Source of the DNA: Aromatoleum toluvorans
Lineage (GTDB): Bacteria; Pseudomonadota; Gammaproteobacteria; Burkholderiales; Rhodocyclaceae
Direction of reading: 5' to 3'
Assembly: GCF_012910905.1 (NCBI RefSeq)
Contig: NZ_WTVN01000021.1
Location: forward strand, 25,169 to 89,168
Length of the DNA stretch: 64,000 nt
How positions within the stretch are numbered: position 1 is the stretch's first letter; each line of letters starts with the position of its first letter. The translations under genes were made by a program, and so were the position numbers. Under the pieces are notes generated by a model. That model did not search any database and was not told the origin of the DNA. It saw nothing but the letters and a program-made list of their open reading frames with translations. Below, in pieces: positions 1-11,972 of this stretch.

Positions 1-1155
<1,155 letters not shown>

Positions 1156-1205
1156 GAGCTGCCCGGCGGCGGGCAGGAAGGCCGCGCACGCACGTCGCAC
1201 GGCCC

Positions 1206-1236
1206 AAAAAGACAAGCCCGCCATCGACGGGCGGGC
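1206..1236 (-). terminator. Intrinsic terminator after grxD
   Basis: A 7-bp GC stem (GCCCGCC at 1216-1222, GGCGGGC at 1230-1236) is followed on the minus strand by a T-rich run (TTGTCTTTTT). It lies 47 bp past the grxD stop and may also slow readthrough from the convergent kinase gene. Confidence 0.65.
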
Positions 1237-1282
1237 CTGATACCGGTTCCTGCGCGGCCAGGCGCCGCGCGGACGACGGGGC

Positions 1283-1603
1283 TTACTTGACGCCGGCTTC
1301 GGCGAGCATCGTCTTCAGCTCGCCGTTCTCGTACATCTCGCGCATGATGTCACAGCCGCCGACGAACTCGCCCTTGATGTAGAGCTGCGGAATCGTCGGC
1401 CAGTTGGCGAATTCCTTGATGCCGCTGCGGATCTCCTCGTTCTCCAGCACGTTCACCGAGTACAGGTTGGTGACGCCCAGGTTCTTCAGGATCTGCACCG
1501 CGGTGGCGGAAAAGCCGCACATCGGGAACTGGGGCGTGCCCTTCATGTACAGCACGACCGGGTTGCCGGTGACCTGTTCGCGGATGACGTTCTGGATATC
1601 CAT
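1283..1603 (-). CDS. grxD: Monothiol glutaredoxin (Grx4/GrxD family)
   Basis: A 106-residue cytosolic glutaredoxin with the monothiol active site CGFS (Cys29) in MKGTPQFPMCGFS, the TIPQLYIKGEFVGGCD segment that binds glutathione, and a C-terminal MREMYENGEL helix. CGFS glutaredoxins hold a glutathione-ligated [2Fe-2S] cluster and pass it to apo-proteins, often with BolA partners. Length matches the family (about 105-115). The ATG at 1603 was chosen because homologues start MD(I/V)Q and a GGA lies 8 nt upstream; an in-frame ATG at 1612 would add only three residues. It follows prmC on the same strand after 88 bp. Confidence 0.95.
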   Translation of the reverse strand: MDIQNVIREQVTGNPVVLYMKGTPQFPMCGFSATAVQILKNLGVTNLYSVNVLENEEIRSGIKEFANWPTIPQLYIKGEFVGGCDIMREMYENGELKTMLAEAGVK

Positions 1604-1691
1604 GTTGCGCATTCCAAAAGTTGAGTAATTAACTCGGAAAATTCTAGGGACTGCCACCCCTCGCGTCAATAGCCCTGCCGCCGACACGCAT

Positions 1692-2549
1692 TCAGCGCGA
1701 CTCGCCGCGCCCCTGCCACTGGCCGCCCGACACCCGTTCGATACCGCCGAGATCCTTCCACGACGCGATCGACGAGAACCCCGCATCCGTCAGCAGGCCG
1801 CGCACCGCCGCCGCCTGGTCGTAACCGTGCTCCATGAAAAGCCAGCCGCCCGCTTCGAGATGGCGCGGCGCCTCGGCAGCGATCGCCGCGAGGTCGTCCA
1901 GCCCCTGCGGCCCCGCGGCCAGCGCGGTACCCGGCTCGAAGCGCACGTCGCCCTCGCTCAGGTGCGGGTCGTCCGCCGCGACGTACGGGGGATTCGCGAC
2001 GATCAGCTGGTAGCGGTCGCCGCCGAGGTGCGAGAACCAGTCGCCGAGCACGAAGGACACGCTCGCCTTGAGACGTGCGGCGTTGGCCATCGCGACCAGC
2101 AGGGCCTCGCGCGAACGGTCCACCGCGGTCACGTCCGCATCGGCCAGCTCGAGCGCCAGCGTCACCGCCAGTGCGCCGCTGCCGGTGCCCAGGTCGAGCA
2201 CCCGCGTCCTCGGCTTGTCGCCGAAATGCGCGAGCGCCAGTTCGATCAGGAGCTCGGTGTCCGGGCGCGGAATCAGCACCGCGGGCCCGACCATGAACGA
2301 GCGGCCGTAGAACTCGCGCTCGCCGATCAGGTAGGCCACCGGCTCCCCGACCTCGCGGCGCTCGACGAGGCTACGGAATTCGCTCCACTCGCGCTCCTCG
2401 AGCCGTGCTTCGGGGTAGGCCGCGAGGCGGGCCGCCGAACATTGCAGCACGTGGCGCAGCAGGATGCGCGCATCGACAATCGCGATGCGCGCGCGCGCCC
2501 AGTTCAGGGCTCCGGCAATGTCCGGCGCAAATTCCGGGGTCTCGATCAT
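1692..2549 (-). CDS. prmC: Peptide chain release factor N5-glutamine methyltransferase PrmC (HemK)
   Basis: A 285-residue class I methyltransferase that methylates the Gln of the GGQ motif in RF1 and RF2 using SAM. It has the N-terminal helical domain, the linker IPRPDTELL, the SAM motif VLDLGTGSGALA (about 117-128) and the catalytic NPPY (186-189). It sits directly behind prfA, its substrate's gene, the classic hemA-prfA-prmC order. The ATG at 2549 gives the normal family length; a GTG at 2606 would add 19 atypical residues and is less likely. Confidence 0.95.
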   Translation of the reverse strand: MIETPEFAPDIAGALNWARARIAIVDARILLRHVLQCSAARLAAYPEARLEEREWSEFRSLVERREVGEPVAYLIGEREFYGRSFMVGPAVLIPRPDTELLIELALAHFGDKPRTRVLDLGTGSGALAVTLALELADADVTAVDRSREALLVAMANAARLKASVSFVLGDWFSHLGGDRYQLIVANPPYVAADDPHLSEGDVRFEPGTALAAGPQGLDDLAAIAAEAPRHLEAGGWLFMEHGYDQAAAVRGLLTDAGFSSIASWKDLGGIERVSGGQWQGRGESR

Positions 2550-2630
2550 GACCACACCCTGCTCGACACCCTCGCCATCCCTGCGCAACGGGACCGGGTC
2601 GAGCACAGGCTTCGCGCCGGCGCGCTCACG

Positions 2631-3710
2631 TCACTCACCCGCGAGCGCCGCCAACTGCCCGGCCTGGTGTTCGGCCGTGAGCGCGGCGATCAGGTCGTCG
2701 AGCTCGCCGTCCATCACCGCGTCCAGCTTGTACAGGGTGAGATTGATGCGATGGTCGGTGATGCGCCCCTGCGGGAAATTGTAGGTGCGGATGCGCTCCG
2801 AGCGGTCGCCGCTGCCGACGAGGCTCTTGCGCGTGGCGGCCTCGCGCGCCTGCTGCTCGCGCAGCTGGATGTCGTGGATGCGCGCGACCAGCACCGACAT
2901 CGCCTGCGCCTTGTTGCGATGCTGCGAGCGATCGTCCTGGCACTCCACGACGATGCCGGTGGGCAGGTGCGTGATGCGCACGGCCGAGTCGGTCTTGTTG
3001 ATGTGCTGTCCGCCCGCCCCGCTCGCACGGAAGGTGTCGATGCGCAGGTCGGCCGGATTGATGTTCACCGCCTCCAGCTCGTCCGCCTCGGGCATCACGG
3101 CGACCGTGCAGGCCGAAGTATGGATGCGACCCTGCGTCTCGGTCGCCGGCACCCGCTGCACGCGGTGCCCGCCGGATTCGAACTTGAGCCTGGCATACGC
3201 GCCGCTGCCGACGACGCGTGCGATCACTTCCTTGTAGCCGCCGAGATCGGATTCGCTGGCCGACACGATCTCGACCTTCCAGCGCTGCCGTTCGGCGTAG
3301 CGCGTGTACATGCGCAGCAGGTCGCCCGCGAACAGCGCCGCCTCGTCGCCGCCGGTGCCGGCGCGCACCTCGAGGAACAGGTTGCGCTCGTCGTCGGGGT
3401 CGCGCGGCAGCAGCGCGCGCTGCAGTTCGTCCTCCAGCGTGCCGATACGCTCCGCGCACGACGCCAGCTCCAGCTCGGCCAGTTCGCGCATCTCCGCATC
3501 CGCGAGCATCTCGCGCGCGCTGGCGGCATCGCTCTCCGTCTGACGCCACGCATCGTACAGGGCCACCACGGGCTCGATCTCGGCACGCTCGCGTCCCAGC
3601 GCGCGGAAGGCATCCATGTCGCGCGCCGCCTCCTCGGACGCGAGTTCGCGATCCAGTTCGGCGAGTCGACTGCTCAGGAAATCGAGCTTTTCGCGGATGC
3701 TCTGCTTCAT
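2631..3710 (-). CDS. prfA: Peptide chain release factor 1
   Basis: A 359-residue class I release factor that recognises UAA and UAG and triggers peptide release on the ribosome. It has the PCRF domain, the codon-reading PAT tripeptide in [11 protein letters not shown], the catalytic GGQ in [11 protein letters not shown] near residue 230, and the conserved segment [14 protein letters not shown]. Length matches E. coli RF1 (360). It lies 59 bp behind hemA and 81 bp ahead of the chosen prmC start, suggesting one hemA-prfA-prmC transcript. Confidence 0.98.
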   Translation of the reverse strand: MKQSIREKLDFLSSRLAELDRELASEEAARDMDAFRALGRERAEIEPVVALYDAWRQTESDAASAREMLADAEMRELAELELASCAERIGTLEDELQRALLPRDPDDERNLFLEVRAGTGGDEAALFAGDLLRMYTRYAERQRWKVEIVSASESDLGGYKEVIARVVGSGAYARLKFESGGHRVQRVPATETQGRIHTSACTVAVMPEADELEAVNINPADLRIDTFRASGAGGQHINKTDSAVRITHLPTGIVVECQDDRSQHRNKAQAMSVLVARIHDIQLREQQAREAATRKSLVGSGDRSERIRTYNFPQGRITDHRINLTLYKLDAVMDGELDDLIAALTAEHQAGQLAALAGE

Positions 3711-3769
3711 CGGGAAATGACCGGAGAACGCAAGGACGGGCGTCGCGCCGACAGCCGGCGCCGACGCGC

Positions 3770-5023
3770 CTAGTCGTGCGCGTTGAGATTGAAGAGCTGC
3801 TGCACCAGCCGCGCCACGTCGACGTGCTGCTCGCCGTCGGACTGGTTCAGGAATCGGGTCGGCCCGTGCATCAGCTTGTTGATCAGGCCGTGGCTCAGCG
3901 CGTCGAGCACCTTCTGCGGATCCTCGCCCTTCGCGAGCAGCTTGCTGGCGCGCTCGACTTCCACGGTCCGCAGCATCTCCGCGTGCTGGCGCAGCGCCTT
4001 GATCGTCGGCACGGCATCGCGCGCCTGCATCCAGTGCAGGAAACCGTCCACGCGCGTATTGATGATCTCCTCGGCCTCGAGCACGGCCTGCTGGCGCGAC
4101 TCTAGCCCCGCATCCACGACCTGCGCGAGGTCATCGACGGTGTACAGGAAGACGTCGTCGAGCGCGGCGACCTCGGGCTCGATGTCCCGCGGCACGGCGA
4201 GGTCCACCATCACCATCGGCTTGTGCCGGCGTGCCTTGATCGCGCGCTCGACCATACCGAGGCCCACGATGGGCAACGGTGCGGCCGTACAGGACACCAC
4301 GATGTCGAACTGCGACAACACGTCGCCGATCCCGTCGAGACGCATCACGCCGGCGCCGAAGCGGCTTGCCACGACCTGGGCGCGCTCCTCGGTGCGGTTC
4401 GCGACGACCATCTCCTTCGGGCCCGCCCCCGCGAAGTGCGCTGCGCACAGCTCGATCATCTCGCCGGCGCCGATGAACAGCACGCGCTGGTCCGAAATGC
4501 GCTCGAAGATGCGTTCCGACAGGTGCACGGCGGCGGCGGCCATCGACACGATATTGGCGCCGATTGCCGTCGTCGAACGCACTTCCTTGGCCACTGCGAA
4601 GGTGTTCTGGAACAGCTTGTGCAGCAGGGTCCCCATCGTCCCCGCCTCTTCCGCCCGCCGCGCCGCGTCCTTGACCTGGCCGAGGATCTGCGGCTCGCCG
4701 ATCACCATCGAGTCGAGCCCGCTGGCGACGCGGAACACATGCCGGATCGCGTCGCGCTGCGGGTAGGTGTAGAGGTAGGGCGACACATCCTTCAAGGAAA
4801 CCTGATGGAAGCGCGCCAGCCAGTCGGCGGCGTGTTGCGGCTGCTCGGTGGCGAAATACAGCTCGGTGCGGTTGCAGGTCGACAGGATCGCGGCCTCGCG
4901 CACCGTGTGCGCATTCGTCAGATCGTGCAGGGCATCATCCAGCCGTTCGGGCTGAAACGCCACACGCTCCCGGATATTGAGCGGTGCGGTGTGATGATTC
5001 AGACCAAGAGCATAAAGTTGCAT
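3770..5023 (-). CDS. hemA: Glutamyl-tRNA reductase
   Basis: A 417-residue NADPH-dependent enzyme reducing Glu-tRNA(Glu) to glutamate-1-semialdehyde, the committed step of C5-pathway tetrapyrrole synthesis. The N-terminal catalytic domain carries the nucleophile Cys50 in STCNRTELY, with GLNHHTAPL at the start. The NADPH-binding domain contains [18 protein letters not shown] and VANRTEERA, and a helical dimerisation domain ends the protein. It heads the hemA-prfA-prmC run. Heme supply fits the bc1 complex and siroheme nitrite reductase encoded elsewhere in the window. Confidence 0.98.
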   Translation of the reverse strand: MQLYALGLNHHTAPLNIRERVAFQPERLDDALHDLTNAHTVREAAILSTCNRTELYFATEQPQHAADWLARFHQVSLKDVSPYLYTYPQRDAIRHVFRVASGLDSMVIGEPQILGQVKDAARRAEEAGTMGTLLHKLFQNTFAVAKEVRSTTAIGANIVSMAAAAVHLSERIFERISDQRVLFIGAGEMIELCAAHFAGAGPKEMVVANRTEERAQVVASRFGAGVMRLDGIGDVLSQFDIVVSCTAAPLPIVGLGMVERAIKARRHKPMVMVDLAVPRDIEPEVAALDDVFLYTVDDLAQVVDAGLESRQQAVLEAEEIINTRVDGFLHWMQARDAVPTIKALRQHAEMLRTVEVERASKLLAKGEDPQKVLDALSHGLINKLMHGPTRFLNQSDGEQHVDVARLVQQLFNLNAHD

Positions 5024-5183
5024 GCGCGATCGCAGATAAGGTGCTTGATCTGGCGGATTATAGCACCGCAGGAATCGTCCCTATATTGCGCAGAATCAGT
5101 CAATTCTGTTGCCGATATCGCAACGCAGGCGGGAACGGGGCGGCAAGCGGACGGCCCGCTGGCCGACTCGCCTTTCCCCTTCG

Positions 5184-5963
5184 TCACACCAGAACCTTCA
5201 CCCCCGCGGCCATCAGCACCGTCGCCAGCGCGATCTGAATCCCGCGCCCCGCCACCTTGCCGGCAAGCGTACTGCCCACGATGACAGCGGGGATCGAACC
5301 CGTCAGCAGGCTGGCGAGCATCCACCAATCCACCATGCCTGCAAACAGATACCCGATGCCCGCGACGACCGCCAGCGGAATGGCATGCACGATGTCCGTC
5401 GCGACCAGGCGGTGCGGCGTCATGCGCAGCGGGTAGAGGTAGAGCAGCATCACGCTGCCCAAGGCGCCGGCCCCCACGGATGTCAGGGCGACGCAAAGCC
5501 CCAGGATCGCGCCCGACGTCACGGTCAGCGCGGGCTGCAAGGCCTTGAAGCGTTCCGGCCGACTGATTCGCCGGCCTCTGGCCGACGCAAGCAGTTTCGG
5601 GGCGGCCAGCAGCCCGACGGCCGTAACCAGGACCACCACGCCGATCGCACTGGAGAGCAGGCCCACCTTGGCGACCGGCGCCCCGAGGCTCACCAGCACG
5701 ACGATCAGCAAGGCCATCGGCAGGCTGCCCAACCAAAGGCGCCTGACGACCTGCCAGTCCACATGGCCATTGGCGTGATGAACGCGTGCGCCGACGATCT
5801 TGGTCACGGCTGCGAACCACAGATCGGTCGCAATCGCCGTGGTCGGCGACACCCCGAAGACCAGCAGCAGGATCGGCGTCATCAAGGCGCCCCCGCCCAC
5901 GCCGGTCAGGCCGATGACGAAACCGGTCAGCGCACCGGCCAACGCGTAGTCGCCGGCTATCAT
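5184..5963 (-). CDS. TauE/SafE-family membrane transporter (probable sulfite/sulfonate exporter)
   Basis: A 259-residue hydrophobic protein with about eight membrane segments and the family's duplicated pattern: GLTGVGGGALMTPILLLVFG near the N-terminus and GLCVALTSVGAGALGSVM in the second half. Family members (TauE, SafE, CysZ-unrelated) export sulfite, sulfoacetate or other organosulfur anions; the substrate here is inferred only. It is divergent from cysD (183 bp between the start codons), which suggests release of excess sulfite or a related anion during sulfate assimilation. Start ATG at 5963. Confidence 0.85.
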   Translation of the reverse strand: MIAGDYALAGALTGFVIGLTGVGGGALMTPILLLVFGVSPTTAIATDLWFAAVTKIVGARVHHANGHVDWQVVRRLWLGSLPMALLIVVLVSLGAPVAKVGLLSSAIGVVVLVTAVGLLAAPKLLASARGRRISRPERFKALQPALTVTSGAILGLCVALTSVGAGALGSVMLLYLYPLRMTPHRLVATDIVHAIPLAVVAGIGYLFAGMVDWWMLASLLTGSIPAVIVGSTLAGKVAGRGIQIALATVLMAAGVKVLV

Positions 5964-6146
5964 GCCGCGATCAACGCGGCGTGACGCGTCGCATTGAAAC
6001 AGGGGCGCACGGCATCCGCGCGAGAAGTCGGCATCAGTTCAGCAGCCAAGGGGGCCAAATCAAGATGTCGCATTTTGTGAAGCGTTCGCCATAACAACAT
6101 TTTTTGCATGGTAGCATTAGCCGCATTGAAATCAAATTCGCAAATC

Positions 6147-7598
6147 ATGCAGACTGCGACAACCTCCGATCACTCCCTCCTGGGGCTCGATGCAGAACAG
6201 GTCTGGGACACCGAACTGGCCTACGAGCACCTCAAGCACACCGGCCAGGCTGACACCAAGCGCACCGCAGAACGTCGCTTGCAGTCACTCGGCGTGCTCC
6301 CTCAAGAGCTCACCGAAAGTCAACTACTGGACGAGCTCGACCGCCCTCCCAATCGCCTGGTGCTCGACTGGGCGATAGAGCAAGCGCGCAAGCGGCGCGA
6401 CCGCGTGCTGTTCGTCCAGCTGCACCCGTTGCCGGACGGCAAGCCCTGCCTGCACGCCAACGACGCCCGCGGCGCCCGCTTCTGGATACCGTTGGCCGCG
6501 GCGGATGCCGCTCACGTCCGGCAGGCCCTCGGCGAACTGCAACGACACATCGGGAAACCCATCGCGGTGTTTCCCCATGGCACCCTGGTCGGTCAGCTGC
6601 GGGACATGCCCGACATCGAGCTGATCGGCACCTGTCCGCAGGCGTACCGCCCCATCCTCAAGACGCAAGCGAATCAGGATGCTGACAGGGGCCGCACGGG
6701 CGTTTCGCTCCACCTGAAGCGCCTCGAGGCCGAAAGCATCCACATCATCCGCGAAGCCGTCGCCGAAGCCCGGAATCCGGTGATGCTGTACTCCATCGGC
6801 AAGGACAGCGGCGTCATGCTGCATCTGGCGCGCAAGGCCTTCTACCCGGCACCCCCGCCGTTTCCGCTGCTGCACGTGGACACGCGCTGGAAGTTCCAGG
6901 AGATGTACCTGTTCCGTGACTTCATGGCGCGCGAAAGCGGCATGGACCTGCTGGTGCACACCAATCCGGAAGCCATCGAGAAGGACATCAACCCCTTCGA
7001 CCACGGCTCCGCCCTGCACACCGACATCACGAAGACCGAGGGGCTGAAGCAGGCGCTGGACCACTACCAGTTCGACGTGGTCTTCGGCGGGGCCCGCCGC
7101 GACGAAGAGAAATCGCGCGCCAAGGAGCGGGTATTCTCGTTTCGCACCGCAACCCACCGCTGGGAGCCGAAGAACCAGCGCCCCGAGCCCTGGAACCTCT
7201 ACAACACGCGCAAGAACCCGGGCGAAAGCATCCGCGTGTTTCCGCTGTCGAACTGGACCGAACTCGACATCTGGCAGTACATCTACGAGGAGAACATCCC
7301 GGTCGTGCCCCTGTACTTCGCCAAGCCGCGGCCCGTGGTGCAGCGGCCCGGGATGATCATGATGGTCGATGACGAGCGCTGCCGGCTGCTGCCCGGCGAA
7401 GAGATCCAGATCCGCAAGGTGCGCTTCCGCACCCTCGGCTGCTACCCGCTGACCGGGGCCGTCGAGTCCGAAGCCGAAACGCTGGAAGACATCCTGCTGG
7501 AAGTCATCAACGCCCGCCAGTCGGAACGCGAGGGCCGCAGGATCGACACCGACAGCGCCGGCTCCATGGAAAAGAAGAAGCAGGAGGGCTATTTCTGA
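6147..7598 (+). CDS. cysD: Sulfate adenylyltransferase subunit 2 (CysD) with a ~190-residue N-terminal extension
   Basis: The last 296 residues (from about residue 188) are a full-length CysD. They carry the ATP-pyrophosphatase motif [53 protein letters not shown] and the end [12 protein letters not shown]. CysD with CysN makes APS from sulfate and ATP. Ordinary CysD is about 300 residues; here some 187 residues precede it and I do not recognise a domain in them (helical start, then [15 protein letters not shown] and [18 protein letters not shown]). Start choice is uncertain: ATG 6147 gives 483 residues, ATG 6108 gives 496; neither has a strong ribosome binding site. The stop overlaps cysNC (TGATG), indicating translational coupling. 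Confidence 0.9.
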   Translation: MQTATTSDHSLLGLDAEQVWDTELAYEHLKHTGQADTKRTAERRLQSLGVLPQELTESQLLDELDRPPNRLVLDWAIEQARKRRDRVLFVQLHPLPDGKPCLHANDARGARFWIPLAAADAAHVRQALGELQRHIGKPIAVFPHGTLVGQLRDMPDIELIGTCPQAYRPILKTQANQDADRGRTGVSLHLKRLEAESIHIIREAVAEARNPVMLYSIGKDSGVMLHLARKAFYPAPPPFPLLHVDTRWKFQEMYLFRDFMARESGMDLLVHTNPEAIEKDINPFDHGSALHTDITKTEGLKQALDHYQFDVVFGGARRDEEKSRAKERVFSFRTATHRWEPKNQRPEPWNLYNTRKNPGESIRVFPLSNWTELDIWQYIYEENIPVVPLYFAKPRPVVQRPGMIMMVDDERCRLLPGEEIQIRKVRFRTLGCYPLTGAVESEAETLEDILLEVINARQSEREGRRIDTDSAGSMEKKKQEGYF

Positions 7599-9511
7599 TG
7601 GCACGCGTCAAGAAATCGGAGCAAACCGCGCAAGCCAAACCGGAAGCACTGACCGTTGCCGAGTGGCTGGCCCGGCAAGCCCATCAGGACATGCTGCGCT
7701 TCATCACCTGCGGCAGCGTGGATGACGGCAAGAGCACGCTGATCGGCCGCCTGCTGTGGGAATCGCAACAGATCTTCGATGACCAGCTGGCGGCACTGAC
7801 GGCGGACTCGAAGCGCCACGGCACCCAAGGTGACCAGATCGACCTCGCCCTGCTGGTCGACGGCCTTGCCGCCGAACGCGAGCAAGGCATCACGATCGAC
7901 GTCGCCTACCGCTTCTTTTCCACGCCGCGGCGCAAGTTCATCGTCGCCGACACGCCGGGCCACGAACAGTACACGCGCAACATGGTCACCGGCGCCTCCA
8001 CCGCCGACGTCGCCGTGCTCCTTGTGGACGCGCGACAGGGCGTGCTGACCCAGACCCGCCGGCACGCCTACCTCGTCTCGCTGGTCGGCATCCGGCACGT
8101 CATCCTCGCCATCAACAAGATGGATCTGGTGGCGTACGATCGGCAGGTTTTCGACGCGATCCAGGCCTCGTTCAAGGACATGGCCGCGACGCTGGGGTTC
8201 GACAGCGTCACCGCCATCCCGGTGTCGGCGCTCAAGGGCGACAACATCACCGCGCGGTCGGCGCAGACGCCCTGGTACCAGGGACCGACCCTCATGGCGT
8301 GCCTCGAGACGATCGAGATCGAACCTCCCGCGCATGCCAAGGCCGCCTTCCCCGTTCAGTGGGTCAACCGGCCGCATGCCGACTTCCGCGGCTTCAGCGG
8401 CACCCTGGCCTCGGGCGAGCTCGCCGTGGGCGACGAAGTGCGGGTCACGGCATCCGGCCAGGTCGCCCGCGTGGCGCGCATCGTGACTGCGGACGGCGAC
8501 CTGGGCGCCGCCAACGCCGGCGACGCCGTCACCCTGGTGCTGGATCGCGAAGTCGATAGCTCCAGGGGGGACGTGCTGGCGCGCGCCGACCAGCCGCTGG
8601 AGATGACCGACCAGTTCGAGGCAACCCTGGTCTGGATGCAGGACGACGCCGGCCTCGTCGGCCGCGCCTACGAGCTGAAGCTCGCCAACCAATGGGCGAC
8701 CGCCAGCATCACGGCGCTGAAATATCGCGTGGACGTCAACACCCAGGCGCACGAGTCCTGCCGGAAGCTGGGGCTGAACGACATTGCCGTGGTCAACCTC
8801 GCCCTGAGCAGGCCGCTGGTGTTCGACACCTACGAGCAGTCGCACACGCTCGGCGGCTTCATCCTCGTGGACAAGTTCACCCACGCGACGGTGGCGACCG
8901 GCATGATCCGCCACAACCTGCGCCGCGCGCAGAACGTGCACCGTCAGGCACTGAGCATCAGTCGCGAGGACCGCGAACGGCTCAACGGCCATCAGGGCAA
9001 GGTCATCTGGTTCACGGGCCTGTCCGGCTCGGGCAAGTCCACCATTGCCAACGCGCTGGAAAAGGAGCTCCACGCCCAGGGCAGGCGCACCTACATCCTG
9101 GACGGCGACAATGTCCGGCAGGGGCTCAACAAGGACCTCGGCTTTACCGATGCCGACCGCGTGGAGAACATCCGCCGCGTCGCGGAGGTCGCCAGGCTGA
9201 TGATGGATGCAGGCCTGATCGTGATGACCGCCTTCATCAGCCCCTTCCGCGCCGAGCGCGAAATGGCGCGCGAACTCATCGGGCAGGACCACTTCATCGA
9301 GGTGTTTGTCGATACGCCGCTGGAACTGTGCGAACAGCGCGATCCGAAAGGGCTCTACAAGAAGGCGCGCAGCGGGCAGCTACCGAACATGACCGGCATC
9401 AACAGCCCGTACGAGCCCCCGGAACATCCGAACCTGGTCGTCGATACCAGGCAAGCGTCCCTGCAGGACACGGTATCTCATCTGGTTCAGCGGCTCACCG
9501 ATTCGCGGTGA
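7598..9511 (+). CDS. cysNC: Bifunctional sulfate adenylyltransferase subunit 1 / adenylylsulfate kinase (CysNC)
   Basis: A 637-residue fusion. The N-terminal GTPase half has G1 GSVDDGKST (39-47), [16 protein letters not shown] and EF-Tu-like beta-barrels; GTP hydrolysis drives APS synthesis by CysD. The C-terminal APS kinase half has the P-loop GLSGSGKST (about 474-482), [15 protein letters not shown] and [10 protein letters not shown]; it phosphorylates APS to PAPS. Fused CysNC is common in proteobacteria that channel APS to PAPS. Its ATG shares one base with the cysD stop. PAPS or APS reductase is not in the window. Confidence 0.97.
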   Translation: MARVKKSEQTAQAKPEALTVAEWLARQAHQDMLRFITCGSVDDGKSTLIGRLLWESQQIFDDQLAALTADSKRHGTQGDQIDLALLVDGLAAEREQGITIDVAYRFFSTPRRKFIVADTPGHEQYTRNMVTGASTADVAVLLVDARQGVLTQTRRHAYLVSLVGIRHVILAINKMDLVAYDRQVFDAIQASFKDMAATLGFDSVTAIPVSALKGDNITARSAQTPWYQGPTLMACLETIEIEPPAHAKAAFPVQWVNRPHADFRGFSGTLASGELAVGDEVRVTASGQVARVARIVTADGDLGAANAGDAVTLVLDREVDSSRGDVLARADQPLEMTDQFEATLVWMQDDAGLVGRAYELKLANQWATASITALKYRVDVNTQAHESCRKLGLNDIAVVNLALSRPLVFDTYEQSHTLGGFILVDKFTHATVATGMIRHNLRRAQNVHRQALSISREDRERLNGHQGKVIWFTGLSGSGKSTIANALEKELHAQGRRTYILDGDNVRQGLNKDLGFTDADRVENIRRVAEVARLMMDAGLIVMTAFISPFRAEREMARELIGQDHFIEVFVDTPLELCEQRDPKGLYKKARSGQLPNMTGINSPYEPPEHPNLVVDTRQASLQDTVSHLVQRLTDSR

Positions 9512-9523
9512 GGCGATCAGTCG

Positions 9524-9547
9524 AGGGAGCAAGGCGTAGCGCTCCCT
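9524..9547 (+). terminator. Possible terminator hairpin after cysNC
   Basis: A 7-bp inverted repeat (AGGGAGC at 9524-9530, GCTCCCT at 9541-9547) lies 12 bp past the cysNC stop. The following TTGTCTG is only weakly T-rich, so the assignment is tentative. Confidence 0.35.
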
Positions 9548-9660
9548 TGTCTGCGCTGCATTCAGCTGGATCAGAACGTCTCGGATCGCCGCGCGCCACG
9601 GGAGTCACGTCATCCGCATGACGTGACGACATGCCCGGCGCGTCAATAAATGCCGGACGC

Positions 9661-9702
9661 CCAAAAGCACTTAGCCCAGCGCGATGGCTGGGCTAAGTGC
9701 TT
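9661..9702 (-). terminator. Strong intrinsic terminator of tRNA-Phe
   Basis: A perfect 16-bp stem (9665-9680 with 9687-9702) around a 6-nt loop begins 9 nt past the tRNA 3' end on the minus strand. The lower stem and flank provide a U-run (TTTT before GG). Such a strong hairpin fits a single-gene tRNA transcript. Confidence 0.8.
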
Positions 9703-9711
9703 GGTATTTCT

Positions 9712-9787
9712 TGGTGGCCAGGGACGGAATCGAACCGCCGACACGCGGATTTTCAATCCGCTGCTCTACCAACTGAGCTACCTGGCC
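9712..9787 (-). tRNA. tRNA-Phe (anticodon GAA)
   Basis: A complete 76-nt cloverleaf on the minus strand. The acceptor stem GGCCAGG pairs with CCTGGCC, the D-loop contains AGTTGGTAGA, the anticodon loop TTGAAAA gives anticodon GAA, the T-loop is TTCGATT, and ACCA (discriminator plus CCA) is encoded. It is a single-gene transcription unit with its own promoter and terminator. Confidence 0.97.
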
Positions 9788-9800
9788 GGTGAAGACGCGC

Positions 9801-9828
9801 ATTATAGCGGGTATCGGCGACGAGTCAA
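9801..9828 (-). promoter_or_regulatory. Sigma-70 promoter of tRNA-Phe
   Basis: On the minus strand TTGACT (9823-9828) and a perfect TATAAT (9801-9806) are separated by 16 bp. The -10 box ends 13 bp before the tRNA 5' end, leaving a short 5' leader for RNase P to remove. Confidence 0.8.
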
Positions 9829-9866
9829 ACATATTTTCGTCACGACGCTGAAATATCGCGCCTACG

Positions 9867-9902
9867 CAAAAAACATGGGGCAGCCGTCGGCTGCCCCATG
9901 TT
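9867..9902 (-). terminator. Intrinsic terminator of actP
   Basis: A perfect 14-bp stem (AACATGGGGCAGCC at 9872-9885 with its complement at 9889-9902) is followed on the minus strand by six Ts (plus-strand As at 9868-9873). It lies 46 bp beyond the actP stop. Confidence 0.85.
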
Positions 9903-9948
9903 CGTTTCCTGCAACCGCCGGCCCGCAGGCCGGCGGAGGTGGCGCATC

Positions 9949-11667
9949 TTAGTGACCGGAAGCGGCTTCCGCGCCGATGCCGGTTTCCGAACGCACCTTC
10001 TGCGCGAGGTAACCTGCACGGTCTTCCTGGGCACGGGCGCTGTTGTCGAGGATCGAGAACAGCCAGATGCCGATGAAGCCTGCGGCCATCGAGAAGAGCG
10101 CCGGCGAGGTGTAGGGGAACAGCGCCGAGCCCTTCGGGTTGCCGAGCGTGGCTTCCCACACCGACGGCGACACGATCGTCAGCACCACGGCGGTGATCAG
10201 GCCGAGGAAACCGCCCCAGCATGCGCCGCGCGTCGTGCAGTCCTTCCACAGCACCGACATGAACAGCACCGGGAAGTTGGCCGAAGCGGCGATCGCGAAG
10301 GCCAGCGAGACCATGAACGCGATGTTCTGCTTCTCGAACGCGATGCCGAGGATGACCGCGACGACACCGAGAACCACCGTGGTGATGCGCGACACACGCA
10401 GCTCGGAGGCCGAATCGGCGTTGCCGTGCTTGAACACCGTGGCGTACAGGTCGTGCGACACCGCCGAAGCACCCGACAGCGTCAGACCGGCAACCACCGC
10501 GAGGATGGTGGCGAACGCGACCGCGGAGATGAAGCCGAGGAACACGTTGCCGCCGACCGCGTTGGCGAGGTGGATAGCGGCCATGTTGCCGCCGCCGATC
10601 AGGCCGCCCTTGGCGTCGAGGAACTGCGGGTTGGTCGAGACCAGAACGATCGCGCCGAAGCCGATGATGAAGGTCAGGATGTAGAAGTAGCCGATCCAGG
10701 TGGTCGCCCAGAACACCGACTTGCGGGCTTCCTTGGCATCCGGCACGGTGAAGAAGCGCATCAGGATGTGCGGCAGGCCGGCGGTACCGAACATCAGCGC
10801 CATGCCGAACGAGATCGCGGAGATCGGATCCTTGATGAAGGAACCCGGACCCATGATCGCCTGGCCGATGATGCCGGCTTCTTCCGCGGTCTTGCCACCG
10901 GCCAGCGCCACGCCCGCCTTGACCTTGACCGACGCCGCGAACAGCGCTTCCGGCGAGAAGCCGTAGTTCAGCATGACCATGAAGGCCATGAAGGACGCGC
11001 CGGCGAGCAGCAGGCAGGCCTTGATGATCTGCACCCAGGTCGTCGCGGTCATGCCGCCGAACAGCACATACACCATCATCAGCGCGCCGACGATGACGAC
11101 CGCCATCCAGTACTCCAGACCGAACAGCAGCTTGATCAGCTGGCCCGCACCGACCATCTGCGCGATCAGGTAGAACGCGACGACGACCAGCGTGCCGGAG
11201 GCCGCAAAGGTGCGGATCGGCGTCTGCTTGAAGCGGTACGCGGCGACGTCGGCAAAGGTGAATTTGCCGAGATTGCGCAGCTTTTCCGCCATCAGGAAGG
11301 TGATCACCGGCCAGCCGACGAGGAAGCCGATCGAGTAGATCAGGCCATCGTAGCCGTTGGCCATCACCGCGGCGGAAATGCCGAGGAAGGACGCGGCCGA
11401 CATGTAGTCGCCGGCGATCGCCAGGCCGTTCTGGAAGCCGGTGATGCCGCCGCCGGCGGTGTAGAAGTCCGCCGCCGACTTGGTCTTGGCCGCCGCCCAC
11501 TTGGTGATGAACAGGGTGGCAACGACGAAGACGGCGAACATGATGATCGCGGTCCAGTTGGTCGCCTGCTTCTCGGCCTGACCGAGGTCAGCGCCGGCCG
11601 CCAGTACGGCGCCCGCGCCCAGGGCGAGCGCGAGGCCGCCGCCGAGTTTCATGAAGCGGCCGCTCAT
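9949..11667 (-). CDS. actP: Cation/acetate symporter ActP (sodium:solute symporter family)
   Basis: A 572-residue inner-membrane symporter with a cleavable-looking N-terminus ([15 protein letters not shown]) and about 13 membrane segments. Family landmarks are [22 protein letters not shown] cut short at [26 protein letters not shown], and the C-terminal [16 protein letters not shown]. ActP takes up acetate, other short carboxylates or pyruvate with Na+ or H+. It overlaps the upstream DUF485 gene by 4 bp (ATGA), the standard yjcH-actP pair. The adjacent two-component system probably controls it. Confidence 0.95.
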   Translation of the reverse strand: MSGRFMKLGGGLALALGAGAVLAAGADLGQAEKQATNWTAIIMFAVFVVATLFITKWAAAKTKSAADFYTAGGGITGFQNGLAIAGDYMSAASFLGISAAVMANGYDGLIYSIGFLVGWPVITFLMAEKLRNLGKFTFADVAAYRFKQTPIRTFAASGTLVVVAFYLIAQMVGAGQLIKLLFGLEYWMAVVIVGALMMVYVLFGGMTATTWVQIIKACLLLAGASFMAFMVMLNYGFSPEALFAASVKVKAGVALAGGKTAEEAGIIGQAIMGPGSFIKDPISAISFGMALMFGTAGLPHILMRFFTVPDAKEARKSVFWATTWIGYFYILTFIIGFGAIVLVSTNPQFLDAKGGLIGGGNMAAIHLANAVGGNVFLGFISAVAFATILAVVAGLTLSGASAVSHDLYATVFKHGNADSASELRVSRITTVVLGVVAVILGIAFEKQNIAFMVSLAFAIAASANFPVLFMSVLWKDCTTRGACWGGFLGLITAVVLTIVSPSVWEATLGNPKGSALFPYTSPALFSMAAGFIGIWLFSILDNSARAQEDRAGYLAQKVRSETGIGAEAASGH

Positions 11668-11972
11668 TTGCTGCTCTCCTTGACGATGTCCTGGGTCAGC
11701 GCATCGAACTCGGAGTTCGCGCGGCGCACGTAGATGCCGGTGATGATGATCGTGAACACGATCACCCCGAAACCGACGGGAATGCCGACCGTCATGACGC
11801 CAGCACCGAGCTTCTGGGCGAACAGTCCCTTGTCGAACGCGATCACCGCAATGTAGCCGTAGTACACGACCATCATGATGGCCGTCAGAATCCAGCCATA
11901 CGACGAGCGCGTGCTCACCAGCTGCTGGTATTTCGGGTTGGCGACGATTTTTGTCACCATATCGTTTTGCAT
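11664..11972 (-). CDS. yjcH: DUF485 (YjcH-type) inner-membrane protein
   Basis: A 102-residue protein with two membrane segments ([20 protein letters not shown] and [21 protein letters not shown]) and a charged C-terminal tail, matching DUF485 in size and layout. It is almost always encoded immediately before actP; its role is not established but an accessory function in acetate uptake is likely. The stop and the actP start overlap (ATGA). A GGAGGGAG ribosome binding site precedes the ATG at 11972. Confidence 0.92.
   Translation of the reverse strand: MQNDMVTKIVANPKYQQLVSTRSSYGWILTAIMMVVYYGYIAVIAFDKGLFAQKLGAGVMTVGIPVGFGVIVFTIIITGIYVRRANSEFDALTQDIVKESSK

Noticed and set aside
1827..3773. Long open frame on the plus strand opposite prmC and prfA
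   Set aside because: It is antisense to two clear conserved genes, Arg/His/Gln-rich, and matches no family; GC-rich codon use leaves such shadows open.
9898..11733. 600-codon plus-strand frame opposite actP
   Set aside because: Antisense to a well-conserved symporter, with highly charged repetitive composition and no recognisable motif.
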